From: Bacteroidales bacterium
GTDB lineage: Bacteria; Bacteroidota; Bacteroidia; Bacteroidales; Muribaculaceae
Assembly: GCA_030531495.1 (NCBI GenBank)
Contig: JAUNNJ010000014.1
Span: 1 to 41,097, forward strand
DNA length: 41,097 nt
Direction: 5' to 3'
The translations under genes were made by a program, and so were the position numbers. Positions 32,294-40,223 of the stretch are shown here, piece by piece (positions within the stretch are counted from its first letter, which is position 1; the number at the start of each line of letters is the position of its first letter). Under the pieces are notes generated by a model that made no database searches, had not been told where the DNA came from, and was given only the letters and a program-made list of their open reading frames with translations.

Positions 32294-33574
32294 TTAACCT
32301 TTGTACTTCTTAACGATAATAGTAGCATTGTGGCCACCGAAACCGAAAGTGTTAGAGAGCGCTACGTTCACTTCGCGCTTTTGAGCCTTGCCAAAAGTGA
32401 AGTTAAGGTCGTAGTCAATCTTTTCGTCGCGGTCGTCATCTTCGTGGTTGATAGTTGGAGGAACGATATCTTCCTGTACCGACTTCACGCAGAACATAGC
32501 TTCCATAGCACCGGTAGCACCGAGCATGTGGCCAGTCATAGACTTGGTAGAGCTAATGTTGAGTTCATAAGCGTGTTTGCCGAAGAGGTCAACGATAGCT
32601 TGAGATTCGCTAAGGTCGCCCACAGGAGTAGAAGTACCGTGCACGTTGATGTAGTCGATATCATCAACGCTGAGACCAGCATCTTCAACCGCACGCTTCA
32701 TAACCAAGCGAGCACCGAGGCCTTCAGGGTGAGTTGCAGTGATGTGGTAAGCATCTGCGCTTGTACCGCCACCAACAACTTCAGCGTAAATCTTAGCGCC
32801 ACGAGCGAGAGCGTGTTCGAGTTCCTCGAAAATGAGGCAAACACCACCTTCACCCATCACGAAACCATCGCGAGAAGCGCTGAATGGACGTGAAGCGGTT
32901 TCAGGACTGTCGTTGCGGGTTGAGAGGGCGTGCATAGCGTTGAAGCCACCCACACCAACTGGGCAGATAGCTGCTTCAGCACCACCAGTGACGATGGCAA
33001 CAGCCTTACCCATACGCACTTGATTGAAGGCATCAATCATGCCGTTGGTTGATGATGCGCAAGCAGAAACCACACCGTAGTTAGGACCGCGGAAACCATA
33101 CTTGATAGAGATGCGTCCAGCTGCGATGTCGCCAATCATTGCAGGGATCAAGAAAGGACTGTACTTAGGACCTTGCTCTTCGTGAGTTGCATAATAAGCC
33201 ACTTCTTGTTCAAAGGTGTGAATACCACCGATACCAGAAGAGAAGATTACGCCCACTTCGTCGCGGTCGATGTTTTCGTCAAGAAGATTGGCATCTTCAA
33301 TCGCTTGCTTAGCAGCAGCCAAAGCATATTGAGTGTAGAGGTCGTTCTTCTTGAAATCTCTAAGTTCCTTACGATCACCTTCAGCCACATAAAGTTCAGG
33401 TTGGAAATCCTTCACTTCACATGCAAACTGAGTTTTGAAAAGGCTTGCGTCAAAATGAGTAATAGGTCCTGCACCGCTCACACCATCAAGGGCATTTTTC
33501 CAAGTAGATTCTACGTCGTTGCCCAGTGGAGTGATTGCTCCAAGACCTGTTACCACTACTCTTTTTAATTCCAT
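32294..33574 (-). CDS. fabF: Beta-ketoacyl-ACP synthase II
   Basis: 426-aa condensing enzyme of type II fatty-acid synthesis: it joins malonyl-ACP to an acyl-ACP with loss of CO2. The Cys-His-His triad is intact: Cys172 in VVSACASSTNG, His312 in NVHGTSTPVGD and His349 in STKSMTGHMLGATG, with Lys344 in place. Full family length and typical C terminus (NTFGFGGHNATIIVKKY). Acts in the cytoplasm on the carrier protein encoded 31 bases upstream (acpP), and is followed directly by rnc. Confidence 0.96.
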   Translation of the reverse strand: MELKRVVVTGLGAITPLGNDVESTWKNALDGVSGAGPITHFDASLFKTQFACEVKDFQPELYVAEGDRKELRDFKKNDLYTQYALAAAKQAIEDANLLDENIDRDEVGVIFSSGIGGIHTFEQEVAYYATHEEQGPKYSPFLIPAMIGDIAAGRISIKYGFRGPNYGVVSACASSTNGMIDAFNQVRMGKAVAIVTGGAEAAICPVGVGGFNAMHALSTRNDSPETASRPFSASRDGFVMGEGGVCLIFEELEHALARGAKIYAEVVGGGTSADAYHITATHPEGLGARLVMKRAVEDAGLSVDDIDYINVHGTSTPVGDLSESQAIVDLFGKHAYELNISSTKSMTGHMLGATGAMEAMFCVKSVQEDIVPPTINHEDDDRDEKIDYDLNFTFGKAQKREVNVALSNTFGFGGHNATIIVKKYKG

Positions 33575-33605
33575 ATTGAAATATTACGTAGCGGAAATGA
33601 AAAGA

Positions 33606-33842
33606 TTATGCTTGTGCTTCTTCGATGAACTTGATAGCGTCGCCAACAGTTTGGATACCTTCAGACTTGTCGTCTGGAATAGAGATACCAAATTCCTTTT
33701 CAAATTCCATGATGAGTTCTACAGTGTCGAGTGAATCTGCACCGAGATCTTGTTGGAAAGTTGCTTCTGGGGTTACTTCTGCTTCGCTAACGCCTAACTT
33801 GTCAACGATGATTGCTTTTACTCTTTCAGAAATTTCAGACAT
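33606..33842 (-). CDS. acpP: Acyl carrier protein
   Basis: 78-aa acidic protein carrying growing fatty-acid chains on a phosphopantetheine arm. The attachment residue is Ser37 in the motif [14 protein letters not shown]. Length and four-helix pattern are canonical. First gene of the acpP-fabF-rnc operon. Confidence 0.97.
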   Translation of the reverse strand: MSEISERVKAIIVDKLGVSEAEVTPEATFQQDLGADSLDTVELIMEFEKEFGISIPDDKSEGIQTVGDAIKFIEEAQA

Positions 33843-33905
33843 AATGTTTAAATTTAAGAATGTTATTAATATTTACGTTTCTTTTGTTTTCTAACAAATT
33901 TGATG

Positions 33906-33913
33906 CAAAGTAA
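33906..33913 (-). promoter_or_regulatory. Probable promoter of the acpP-fabF-rnc operon
   Basis: The minus strand reads TTACTTTG, one base from TAnnTTTG, about 64 bases before the acpP ATG. It is the best candidate in the gap, but not a perfect match. The neighbouring A/T-rich stretch to 34069 has no gene. Confidence 0.45.
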
Positions 33914-34069
33914 GTAATTATTATCCAAATATTAAAGAAAAAATTCCATAAAGTGAGCATCGTTGCACTTTTTTAGATTTCTTGTGCAATGAATATTAAT
34001 ATTTTTTCATAATTTAACACTTTTTGTCCACTTATTGGTCCATATTTCTTCAACAGTGGTAAAAACGAA

Positions 34070-35611
34070 TTACTTCTTTGCTGGTTTTGCGCCCTTTCTT
34101 GATTCGGCAGGGAGAGGCTGAGCATCAGCCTTGTCCATATAGTAGTTGATGCGAACGATGCCACTCTTATAGCCCAGAGCCACAGCCGTACCATTCTCAC
34201 TTTCAAACACATTGCCACCCACGCTCACGAAACCGTTCTTGCCCATATTGGCAGCCATAAACTGCACGAGGTCGTCTTCTGTGCCATCGGCATAAGAAAC
34301 AACCGGGAAGTCGAAACCAACGAGGCGAACAGGAGTGCCAACATTGAAAGTGACTTGACCATCAGCGCCTTTCGATGCAATAGGGCCTGCAAACGAGATA
34401 AGTGTGGAATTCACAGCCAATGCATCGTGGTCGACATACGCTTCAGGGTGAGCTGCGTCGATAGCTTGGAGCATGCTGCCCACGGTTGCGCCTTTAGCCA
34501 CAGGCACGAAGCCATTTTCGTTGAACATGCTCATCAAGTTAGTGCCGGTGATAGCCAAATCGATGAAGCCACGGGTAGCCACAGAGTTTGGAGTGCCGTT
34601 GGCATGAGCAATCTTAGCCTTACCTACAGGCTTGCCGTTTTCGTCGGCAAGGAAATATACGCCTTGCTTTTCGCTAATCAAATAACGATTAGGGCACACG
34701 TCAATGATATCGAAATACTTGACAGGAATCAACACGCCACCTTGCTGGTCAACCACGCCAAGTTTGTCGCCCTTCACCACCACGAAAGTACCCTTACCAG
34801 TGGCAGAGTGATGGTTGTAGCCATCCTTCTTCACAGCTTCAGGCACCTCAAATGGGTTAGGAGCGTCCTTGCCTTCCACATCGAGACAAACCACGGTGTC
34901 GGGCTTGCTTGCATCCACCACTGGAAGTACACCCTTGTTGAAAGAAGGGGTCACAGGATGATACATAGTGGAATTGGTCTTGAAAGTTTCGGTCCCTTTC
35001 TTGTCGATAAAACTGATGTCGACGATAGAGTCGTTTTCACGTTGAGTCATCACAGTGGTATGGTCTTCATACATAAACGCATTGGCCTGGTCGTACTTAG
35101 CAGGAATCACAGTTTTGCCTTCTGTGTCGATATAACCATATTTGGAGTTGATGAAACGAGCCACAGCCAAGCCGCGATTGAACATAGAGCATTCAGCAAC
35201 GCTGTCGCTCAATTCCTTCACCACTTCGCACTTGTCGTTGATGATGCTGATAGGTTTGCCCTTAAGGCTGGCCAATGCCAGACCTTCTACACTAAATTCA
35301 GTGGCGCTGCCGAAGTGTTCCTTGTTGACAGGCTTCTTAGGGTCGGCCACATTATAATAATCGTATGTACCTTCGTCATTCATCACGAAGTACATGTCAT
35401 TAACCACGGCAGAAGGAGTAGTCTTGTAGGCATCCTTAGCCACCACTTCGCCCGATTCAAGGTCGAGGATGCTCCACATCTTAGAGCCTTCGAGCTGCAC
35501 AGGCAAATACTTCATTGGAAAAGGATACGCTTCGTTGGTTTTGCTACCATTGCAAGCCACCATCAACAGGAGCAAGGCTGCAGCGAAAACCGATTTCAAT
35601 AAATTCTTCAT
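34070..35611 (-). CDS. WG-repeat lipoprotein
   Basis: 513-aa predicted lipoprotein. MKNLLKSVFAAALLLLMVAC is a lipoprotein signal with lipidated Cys20. The body has WG-type beta repeats, recognised by units such as SKYGYIDTEGKTVIPAKYDQA and DKLGVVDQQGGVLIPVKYFDI, with further degenerate units between. Such proteins sit in the envelope, and their role is generally unknown. The end (about 395-513) is a separate region without repeats, with a C-terminal Lys/Pro-rich tail (ESRKGAKPAKK). It has its own promoter and is not part of the acpP operon, although it is transcribed in the same direction. Confidence 0.8.
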   Translation of the reverse strand: MKNLLKSVFAAALLLLMVACNGSKTNEAYPFPMKYLPVQLEGSKMWSILDLESGEVVAKDAYKTTPSAVVNDMYFVMNDEGTYDYYNVADPKKPVNKEHFGSATEFSVEGLALASLKGKPISIINDKCEVVKELSDSVAECSMFNRGLAVARFINSKYGYIDTEGKTVIPAKYDQANAFMYEDHTTVMTQRENDSIVDISFIDKKGTETFKTNSTMYHPVTPSFNKGVLPVVDASKPDTVVCLDVEGKDAPNPFEVPEAVKKDGYNHHSATGKGTFVVVKGDKLGVVDQQGGVLIPVKYFDIIDVCPNRYLISEKQGVYFLADENGKPVGKAKIAHANGTPNSVATRGFIDLAITGTNLMSMFNENGFVPVAKGATVGSMLQAIDAAHPEAYVDHDALAVNSTLISFAGPIASKGADGQVTFNVGTPVRLVGFDFPVVSYADGTEDDLVQFMAANMGKNGFVSVGGNVFESENGTAVALGYKSGIVRINYYMDKADAQPLPAESRKGAKPAKK

Positions 35612-35674
35612 ATTTTTGTGTATTTATAATTTGCAGTTATAGAACAAATGGCGCACAATAGGCCATATTAGGTG

Positions 35675-35682
35675 CAAAACTA
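35675..35682 (-). promoter_or_regulatory. Promoter -7 element of the WG-repeat gene
   Basis: Minus-strand TAGTTTTG matches TAnnTTTG, 63 bases before ATG 35611. Confidence 0.6.
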
Positions 35683-36035
35683 CAAATAATTTTCCATATA
35701 TCCCCTATTTTCGCCCCACTAACCACTAAACCACCCCGATTTTTCTTCACGATTTTTCGGTACGGGCGCAATCCTCATGCCGTGCAAAAGTCTTTTTTGC
35801 CTCCAACCATTCAATGAAATCGCCACTCTTCACCCAGCCCACTTCGGTAGGGACATGCCTTTGGCATGTTATTCGCGCCTCCCAATATGACTCGCATACC
35901 GGTTGACTTCTGGACTTTATAAAATAAACATTCCTGTTACCACGAATAATTTGAATTCCGCGAGGTGTGTGTCAAATATTGTTCTGCCAGACATGTCAAG
36001 CATATTGGTTTTTCGCCGCAGGCGTGGTTTATCGA
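35683..36035. other. Intergenic stretch with a small hairpin
   Basis: No gene is seen. A compact hairpin, ACATGCC (35853-35859) with GGCATGT (35863-35869) and a TTT loop, stands alone, like the REP-type hairpins near 26.2 kb. Confidence 0.45.
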
Positions 36036-36163
36036 CCTTTGGCGTATGATACCGCGCGAAAGAGGGCGTGGTTGGTTTGTGGGAGGGCAGATTTAAGCTC
36101 GCTTAAAAATCTGAAGTCCCACAAATCAAGCGGTGGGTGTACAGCACCCACATACGCCAAAGG
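36036..36163. repeat. Nested-hairpin element (possible MITE or structured RNA)
   Basis: An outer perfect 13-bp stem (CCTTTGGCGTATG 36036-36048 with 36151-36163) encloses two further helices. The first is GGTTTGTGGGA 36074-36084 with TCCCACAAATC 36117-36127, capped by CAGATTTAAGC 36088-36098 with 36101-36113. The second is GTGGGTG 36133-36139 with CACCCAC 36145-36151, loop TACAG. Together they form a three-way-junction layout. No frame inside is coding. It could be a non-autonomous mobile element or a transcribed RNA; no -7 box is seen next to it. Confidence 0.55.
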
Positions 36164-36190
36164 AGGTTTTGCCCGGTTTTTGTCTATTTG

Positions 36191-36226
36191 AAGTCTACGA
36201 GTCTACAGGTCTACGAGTCAACAAGG
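36191..36226. repeat. Short GTCTACGA/GTCAAC tandem array
   Basis: Imperfect units AGTCTACG, AGTCTACAG, GTCTACG and AGTCAACAAG follow each other directly. Its reverse complement (CTTGTTGACTCG, then GACCTGTAGACTC) resembles the array at 25851-25886. The bases 36227-36386 contain nothing recognisable. Confidence 0.55.
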
Positions 36227-36386
36227 TTTTTGGTTTTTGTGAGAAATATAATCAACAGGAGATAACTATTCGTTTTACAAAATAACAAAAAAAAGTCACT
36301 CTCACAAAAATCTACGACAATTATCACACCCACAGCAAAACAACCGAAATCCTTAAAACATTCGGAGCGTGCAAAGGCGGGGGTTT

Positions 36387-37655
36387 TCAGCGGAGGCGGG
36401 CGGTGGCTTTTTTGATGATTTTCAGGGTGGATTTGTCGGCGGAGAACACGCTGTAGAGGCCTTGCTCTTCTTGTGCGGGGTCGCCACAGAAGTCGTCCCA
36501 CTCTTGCCACCACAAGTTCGAGGGGCGTGCGTCGCCACTCCATGCCCAGAAGTTGCAGCCGGCAAGCATCGGGGTGTCGGTGAGAATGTCGAGAATATAT
36601 TTATAATACTGGTCGCGGGCTTTGGTAGGGCTTCCGGGAGTGAACGAGAAAGCGTCGCGATGGTAGCCAAATTCTTCAAGCACTAACGGTTTGCCGTAGG
36701 GGCTGATGGCATCGTAGTGCTCTTTGATGTAGTTACGGCTGTCGGCGCAGGCTTTATCCACAGCAGTGAACACATTTTCACGCGTCACCCATCGCCATGT
36801 GCACGGCCAGATGTGGATGTTGGCATAATCAATTTCAGGGGCTGAATGCAGTTTGGTCCACCACTCAAGATTCATTTCAAAGCCCACCAGTCCTTCACTG
36901 CCAGTCGACACCAAATGATTGCTGTCGATGCTTTTGATGATGCGAGCCGAGGTGAGCAGAAACTCGCAGAATGCTGGCAAACCATCCTTGCTGAACGGAC
37001 GAGGCTCGTTGGCAATCTGCCACGACATGATGGCGGCAGATTCGCTATAAGGCTTGCCGGTGATGGAATTGGTGCGTCCCACAATGCGGCGGATGTGGCG
37101 ATAATACATTGCTTTCGCCGAATCACTCGACACGAAATGCTTCACATAGTCGACATAGGCGTCGTAGCCATCAACTCTTGGAATCTTGGCATCGCCGAAG
37201 CCTGCCCACTGAAGATATGCCGAATATCCCCCACTCCATTCCCACGAATTGGTGAGATAGAACACGCCGCGCAAATCGCGTTTTTCCATCTCCACGAGAA
37301 GTAAGTCGAGGCCCTGCAAAATGGTGTCGTTATACACACCGGGAGCTGTCTGAAGCACCGGTTTGATATGCGAGTTGAGGCCTTCAGGGCCTTCTGCTCC
37401 CACAAGAATGCGAACATTGCTGATGCCGACGCGCTTCAGGTGGTCGAGTTCGCGCAGCAACTTTGCACGATTACCGCCTCTTCCTTCCGATGCCATAATT
37501 GTGGCTTGCCACATGTTGGTGCCTACATATTTATAAGGTTTGCCATCAAGGATAAACCGGCCATCACTCACGGTCACAAACCCTTTCGCCGATGCAATCA
37601 TTCCCATCAGCACAAAGATAACCGCCGTCAATAATATTTTTCTGTATTTCTCCAT
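36387..37655 (-). CDS. GH5 family glycoside hydrolase, probable endo-beta-1,4-mannanase
   Basis: 422-aa exported enzyme. An N-terminal hydrophobic segment (ILLTAVIFVLMGMIASA) serves as signal or anchor. The rest is a GH5 barrel, closest in pattern to the mannanase subfamily (GH5_7): GRFILDGKPYKYVGTNMWQA at the start, NVRILVGAEG, VFYLTNSWEWSGG, acid/base Glu217 in SWQIANEPRP, HIWPCTWRW and nucleophile Glu328 in PLVLEEFGYHRD, then CNFWAWSGDARP. It would hydrolyse beta-mannans outside the cytoplasm. ATG 37655 is preferred to the GTG at 37658. The gene starts 8 bases after the ZIP transporter stop, so they are co-transcribed, and no SusCD pair or other polysaccharide enzyme is nearby. Family is firm; substrate is inferred. 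Confidence 0.86.
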   Translation of the reverse strand: MEKYRKILLTAVIFVLMGMIASAKGFVTVSDGRFILDGKPYKYVGTNMWQATIMASEGRGGNRAKLLRELDHLKRVGISNVRILVGAEGPEGLNSHIKPVLQTAPGVYNDTILQGLDLLLVEMEKRDLRGVFYLTNSWEWSGGYSAYLQWAGFGDAKIPRVDGYDAYVDYVKHFVSSDSAKAMYYRHIRRIVGRTNSITGKPYSESAAIMSWQIANEPRPFSKDGLPAFCEFLLTSARIIKSIDSNHLVSTGSEGLVGFEMNLEWWTKLHSAPEIDYANIHIWPCTWRWVTRENVFTAVDKACADSRNYIKEHYDAISPYGKPLVLEEFGYHRDAFSFTPGSPTKARDQYYKYILDILTDTPMLAGCNFWAWSGDARPSNLWWQEWDDFCGDPAQEEQGLYSVFSADKSTLKIIKKATARLR

Positions 37656-37663
37656 CACAGTGT

Positions 37664-38422
37664 TTACAATACGCGTTCAAGGACCAAAAGGGTGAAGAAG
37701 CCGAGCATCAAGGCGTAGGTGGCTTGCTTCTGGTAGCCGTGGATGTGGGTTTCGGGTATCATTTCGTCGCTGACCACATAAAGCATCGCACCGCCAGCAA
37801 AAGCCAGCATCACAGGCAATAGCACTTGTGAGATGCCACCTGCAAAGAAGCCGATGAGCACACCCACAATTTCGAGCAGACCGATGGCCAAAGAGATGAA
37901 GAAGGTGCGCATGCGACTCACACCAGCCACAAGCAATGGCGATATCACCACCATACCTTCGGGCACATTCTGCAAGGCGATACCAGCCGTCACGGTCCAC
38001 GCATTTCCCACATTCTCGCCATTGAAACCAACGCCGGCAGCCATACCTTCGGGCAACTTGTGGATGGCAATGGCCATCACGAACAGCAGAACGTGGTTGA
38101 GGGTGGCGTTGTTGGTGTGTTGTTCTTGCTCAAGACCTGTGATGTGATGGAGGTGTGGCGTAACGAAATCGAGCACGTTGAGAAACAATGCCCCTATCAT
38201 GCCGCCAATCACAACCCATGCTATGCCCCACCCATCGCCAGCCATGTCGGCAGCAGGAAGAAGAAGTCCGAGCACCGATGCAGCCATCATAATGCCGGCA
38301 CAATAACCGAGCACTGTATCGTTCCATTTGTGGGGCAATTCCTTGAAGGCAAACCCTATAACAGAGCCTATCACAGTGGCACCACAAAGTCCGAGAGCAC
38401 TATATATTACATTTTCTATCAT
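37664..38422 (-). CDS. ZIP-family metal ion transporter
   Basis: 252-aa inner-membrane protein with about eight hydrophobic segments. The two ZIP signature helices are AIAIHKLPEGMAAGVGF and GIALQNVPEGMVVISPLL, whose His, Glu, Asn and Glu residues bind the transported metal. A His-rich loop (TPHLHHITG) precedes them. Family members import zinc, iron or manganese. The gene follows the FKBP gene by 85 bases and precedes the mannanase by 8 bases on the same strand. Confidence 0.9.
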   Translation of the reverse strand: MIENVIYSALGLCGATVIGSVIGFAFKELPHKWNDTVLGYCAGIMMAASVLGLLLPAADMAGDGWGIAWVVIGGMIGALFLNVLDFVTPHLHHITGLEQEQHTNNATLNHVLLFVMAIAIHKLPEGMAAGVGFNGENVGNAWTVTAGIALQNVPEGMVVISPLLVAGVSRMRTFFISLAIGLLEIVGVLIGFFAGGISQVLLPVMLAFAGGAMLYVVSDEMIPETHIHGYQKQATYALMLGFFTLLVLERVL

Positions 38423-38471
38423 TGGACGAGAGATTGAAAATTAGAAATTGGATGTTGGAATTTAGATTCTC

Positions 38472-38498
38472 AGCAAACTCGGAGGACTCTGAGTTCGC
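38472..38498. other. Hairpin between FKBP and ZIP genes
   Basis: AGCAAACTCGGAG pairs with CTCTGAGTTCGCT across a two-base loop with one mismatch and one wobble. Seven T follow on the plus strand, so in the direction of the minus-strand genes it has no T-run and may not terminate them. Confidence 0.4.
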
Positions 38499-38507
38499 TA
38501 AGTTTTT

Positions 38508-38906
38508 TTAGCCAATGCCTATCAGCTCGATTTGAAAAATGAGAGTAGAGAATGCCGGGATTCCTGGCTGGGAGAACTTTCCATAGCCCATTTCGGCGGG
38601 GATGTAGAGTTCCCACTTGTCGCCCACATGCATACGCTGAAGTGCGATAATCCACCCTTCGATGAGTTCACGCAAGCGAATGGCCAATGGCGCACCGCCG
38701 TAACTATTGTCGAACTCCTTGCCATCGATGGTGCGGCCGGTGTAGTGCGCTACCACCACATTGCCGAGGTTGGGCATTTTTCCATTGGGGTCGCCACTTT
38801 CAAGCACCTTATATAATATGCCGCGTGGGAGCGAGTTAACGCCTTCTTCGCTTGCCTTGGCTTCGAGCCACTGCTCATTTTTACGCTTATATTCAAGTTT
38901 GTTCAT
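38508..38906 (-). CDS. FKBP-type peptidyl-prolyl cis-trans isomerase
   Basis: 132-aa protein: a short charged N-terminal helix (NKLEYKRKNEQWLEAKASEE) followed by one FKBP domain (about residues 45-132). Landmarks are VVVAHYTGRTIDGKEFDNSY, the active-site strand LRELIEGWIIALQRMHVGDKWELYIPAEMGYG, and the end IPAFSTLIFQIELIGIG. It speeds proline isomerisation in folding proteins. There is no signal peptide, so it is probably cytoplasmic. ATG 38906 is chosen because a perfect -7 box lies 23 bases upstream; the much longer open frame beyond it runs through the promoter and the divergent methyltransferase gene. Confidence 0.9.
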   Translation of the reverse strand: MNKLEYKRKNEQWLEAKASEEGVNSLPRGILYKVLESGDPNGKMPNLGNVVVAHYTGRTIDGKEFDNSYGGAPLAIRLRELIEGWIIALQRMHVGDKWELYIPAEMGYGKFSQPGIPAFSTLIFQIELIGIG

Positions 38907-38929
38907 CGTCGTTATATTTTTTACTACCA

Positions 38930-38937
38930 CAAAGATA
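38930..38937 (-). promoter_or_regulatory. Promoter -7 element of the FKBP gene
   Basis: Minus-strand TATCTTTG matches TAnnTTTG, 23 bases before ATG 38906. Confidence 0.65.
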
Positions 38938-38959
38938 CGCAATTTGTCGAGAAATGTTG

Positions 38960-38967
38960 TAACTTTG
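38960..38967 (+). promoter_or_regulatory. Promoter -7 element of the tRNA methyltransferase gene
   Basis: TAACTTTG matches TAnnTTTG, 30 bases before ATG 38998; it lies back to back with the FKBP promoter. Confidence 0.65.
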
Positions 38968-38997
38968 CCGAAAAGAGAACGCGGACAACACATAACA

Positions 38998-39735
38998 ATG
39001 CGAAGAAAAGACTTTTTTGAATTCAAGCAATTCACCATCGACCAGCGCCATGCAGCCATGAAAGTGGGTACGGACAGCGACTTGCTGGGCACTCTCTGCG
39101 CTGGCGGCACACGAATACTCGACATCGGCACCGGCACCGGCATCATCTCGCTGATGCTTGCCCAACGCTGCCCCGATGCCTCGATTACAGCCGTGGAGAT
39201 TGACGACAACGCCATTATCGACGCCAACACCAACTTTTCCGCATCGCCTTGGAGCGACCGACTCACACTTGTGCACGCATCTTTCCAAGACTTTTTCGCC
39301 CAACGCAAGGCGGAAGGCGCGCTTGGAGCCTACGACTGCGTGGTGTGCAATCCGCCCTACTTCGACAAGAGTCTGGAATGTCCCGACGACAGCCGCACCC
39401 GCGCACGCCACAGTTCGAGCCTGCCATTCGGTGTATTGGCCGAAGGTGCTTATGCCATGCTGGGCGACGAGGGGGTGTTTTCGGTATGCATACCAGGCGA
39501 AGTGCTATCCGACTTTTGTGCCGAATGCTATCTGAGAGGCTTTTGGCTTCAAGACATCTACAATATCAAAACCCTGCCCACGAAAGCAGCGAAACGCTTT
39601 GTGCTGGTGTTCAAGAAAGGCGGCTCTACCGCTCGCAACGAGCACACTCACTGCATGCGCAACGCCGACGGCACACGTTCAGAATGGTACTTACAACTGA
39701 TGGCACCCTTCCACGCCGGCAGCACAAACAAATAA
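38998..39735 (+). CDS. trmN6: tRNA1(Val) (adenine(37)-N6)-methyltransferase
   Basis: 245-aa S-adenosylmethionine-dependent methyltransferase of the TrmN6/YfiC type, which N6-methylates A37 of a valine tRNA. Seen: the opening FKQFTIDQRHAAMKVGTDSDLLG characteristic of this subfamily, SAM-binding motif ILDIGTGTGIISLMLAQR, acidic VEIDDNA, and the catalytic NPPYF (about residues 118-122) typical of amino-group methyltransferases. ATG 38998 is set by the promoter 30 bases upstream and by the family N terminus. It is followed after 12 bases by a TerB-like gene, then a PrsW-type protease, in one likely operon. Confidence 0.9.
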   Translation: MRRKDFFEFKQFTIDQRHAAMKVGTDSDLLGTLCAGGTRILDIGTGTGIISLMLAQRCPDASITAVEIDDNAIIDANTNFSASPWSDRLTLVHASFQDFFAQRKAEGALGAYDCVVCNPPYFDKSLECPDDSRTRARHSSSLPFGVLAEGAYAMLGDEGVFSVCIPGEVLSDFCAECYLRGFWLQDIYNIKTLPTKAAKRFVLVFKKGGSTARNEHTHCMRNADGTRSEWYLQLMAPFHAGSTNK

Positions 39736-39747
39736 AGAAAATTATAT

Positions 39748-40221
39748 ATGGGTAAAATCGACAATATCATCAACGACATAGAGCGCCAGTCGACGCTTCT
39801 GATTGGGGAACGCAACAATTTCATGTTGCAACTGATGGCGCTTTCCGCCTACATCATCAATGTGGATGTGGATAGCGGTATGAGGAAATACACTTATGTG
39901 TGCAACTTTGTAAACAACTACTTCGGAACTGAAAAAGCACAAAGATGCCATTCGCTCCTGGGTAGAATTCTTAACGAACAACGAAACTACAATCCCATTA
40001 TGTGGGCTTCGAAAATTGAAGAATGCGCCCGCGACATCGCCTCCTACACCACGGTGGAAGAACGACTGCTCATAGTGGACTACCTCATTCTTGTGGCTAA
40101 AGCCGATGGTGTGGCAACACCGCTTGAAGCGATGGGCGTAACCAATGCTGCGGCATGGCTCGGTGTGGCCCCAGTGGCTGAAATCAAAATCAATCAACTC
40201 AAATCTGAAATTGTGCAATAG
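39748..40221 (+). CDS. TerB-like helical protein
   Basis: 157-aa, all-helical cytoplasmic protein. It resembles the TerB/DjlA-N-terminal fold: an early helix MLQLMALSAYIINVDVDSGMRK, where acidic residues of the second helix bind metal in relatives, and a symmetric second half ERLLIVDYLILVAKADGVATP, the usual 'A.aDG' signature. TerB domains occur in tellurite-resistance and stress proteins, but many are general helical modules. It lies 12 bases after trmN6 and 2 bases before the PrsW-type gene. Confidence 0.72.
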   Translation: MGKIDNIINDIERQSTLLIGERNNFMLQLMALSAYIINVDVDSGMRKYTYVCNFVNNYFGTEKAQRCHSLLGRILNEQRNYNPIMWASKIEECARDIASYTTVEERLLIVDYLILVAKADGVATPLEAMGVTNAAAWLGVAPVAEIKINQLKSEIVQ

Positions 40222-40223
40222 AT

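Noticed and set aside
34355-35602. A 415-codon open frame on the plus strand opposite the WG-repeat lipoprotein gene
   Set aside because: Its translation is rich in His, Arg and Cys without any domain, while the minus strand encodes a clear signal peptide and WG repeats; it is an antisense shadow.
36036-36163. tRNA or tRNA-like gene suggested by the branched hairpins
   Set aside because: There is no TTCRA-type T-loop, no 7-bp acceptor with matching arms, and no CCA context.
38907-39308. Long N-terminal extension of the FKBP gene
   Set aside because: It is antisense to the start of trmN6 and spans two divergent promoters; the FKBP protein starts at 38906.
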